Positions 63,584 through 64,000 of a DNA stretch of 64,000 nucleotides are shown here, in pieces. The number at the start of each line of letters is the position of its first letter. Position 1 is the first letter of the stretch. The notes beneath the pieces are model-generated. The model was not told where the DNA came from and ran no database searches. It was given only the letters and a program-made list of their open reading frames with translations. The stretch lies in contig NZ_PNJG02000002.1 in the NCBI RefSeq assembly GCF_003226895.2, forward strand, positions 434,001 through 498,000, written 5' to 3'. The stretch comes from Kocuria tytonis (GTDB lineage Bacteria; Actinomycetota; Actinomycetes; Actinomycetales; Micrococcaceae). The position numbers and the translations under genes were made by a program.

Positions 63584-64000
63584 ATGCAGCCCATGGTGTT
63601 CCCCGAGGTCGATTTCGCGAGTGCGCTCGTGACGGCCCTGTTCGCCTTGGAGCGGGTGCGCGTGGATTTTCGCGCTGAGCACCTTGACGACCCTCTTGGT
63701 TTGGAGCTGCGCAGGCTGTTCCAAGGTCTCACGAGCGTCATGTCGGCACGCATCGAAGGGAACCGGACCACGGTGGCGGACGTCGTGGCCGAAGCCCGGC
63801 GGGCTGCGGCCACGGGGCAGCCAGCAGCAGACGCCGTGCGGGAGATTCTGCAGCTGGAGCAGGCAACTGACTACATGGACGAGTTGGCAGCCCATGGAAG
63901 GCTGTCCCTGACTCATGGGCTGATCCGTGAACTCCACCAGCTCGCCGTGCAGGGACTCGAACGTGAAGGTGACGAGCACCCGGGCAGCTATCGAACGATC
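63584..64000 (+). CDS. Fic-family protein, N-terminal part (partial)
   Basis: The first 139 codons are in the window; the gene runs off the right edge. The segment TSVMSARIEGNRTTVADVV is the conserved N-terminal motif (S-x-x-IEGN-x-x-T) of Fic/DOC proteins, and REGDEHPGSYRTI matches the region just before the catalytic domain (PGxYR). The catalytic HPFxxGNGR motif would lie beyond the window. Fic proteins transfer AMP or other groups to targets and can act as toxins. Codon use (GGT, TTG, CTT) and base composition differ from neighbours, suggesting recent transfer. ATG 63584; no good ribosome site seen. Confidence 0.8.
   Translation, partial: MQPMVFPEVDFASALVTALFALERVRVDFRAEHLDDPLGLELRRLFQGLTSVMSARIEGNRTTVADVVAEARRAAATGQPAADAVREILQLEQATDYMDELAAHGRLSLTHGLIRELHQLAVQGLEREGDEHPGSYRTI

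Overview
The window is chromosomal DNA of a high-GC Gram-positive bacterium. Base composition, the order rpmH-dnaA-dnaN-recF-gyrB-gyrA, the actinobacterial small proteins (DUF3566, DLW-39), TTGTCCACA-type DnaA boxes and TGTTTCACGTGAAACA parS sites all point to Actinomycetota. The gene content fits Micrococcaceae, probably a Kocuria-like organism; the genus is an inference that I could not test by search. The window is centred on the replication origin, at about 30.8-31.4 kb.

Left arm (1-22 kb) is mostly transport and accessory metabolism: a peptide symporter (POT), an amino-acid permease with a universal stress protein, a PAP2 phosphatase divergent from a ROK regulator, a sugar porter, a TPP-dependent enzyme, two drug-type MFS exporters, a zinc-dependent dehydrogenase, DedA, a frameshifted secreted esterase, a rhomboid protease, a cyclophilin and an Nramp transporter. 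Between the second MFS exporter and the rhomboid gene lies a cluster of DnaA-box-like sequences about 14 kb from oriC.

Core (21.6-43.2 kb): tRNA-Ala, a DLW-39 micro-gene, tRNA-Ile, DUF3566, gyrA, gyrB, DUF721, recF, dnaN, oriC and dnaA lie on the minus strand. Diverging from them on the plus strand are rpmH, rnpA, yidD, yidC, jag/khpB, rsmG, parA and parB. Six parS sites are present. Three lie in frame inside parA and parB, each encoding HVSRET. Two form the centres of perfect palindromes that double as terminators. One lies far out at 5 kb. parB has an unusually long linker (about 370 residues). CwlM-like pseudo-amidase, trxA and trxB follow.

Right arm (43-64 kb): a degenerate pseudokinase/discoidin-like membrane protein next to murJ (probably the detached C-terminal half of mycobacterial-type MviN), a Nudix hydrolase, CCA-adding enzyme, a GT-C-like membrane protein, and the rpsF-ssb-rpsR-rplI ribosomal operon. 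dnaB follows, preceded by another DnaA-box cluster. Next comes a SigK/RskA sigma/anti-sigma locus with a divergent CHRD-protein/class F sortase operon, then two tandem ferritin-like di-iron proteins, ThrE, an FBP-domain protein and the start of a Fic gene. SigK-type promoters (CCRTCC-N15-CCGAAC) precede both the CHRD/sortase operon and the di-iron pair, suggesting one compact envelope/redox stress regulon. I regard this as the most interesting candidate system in the window.
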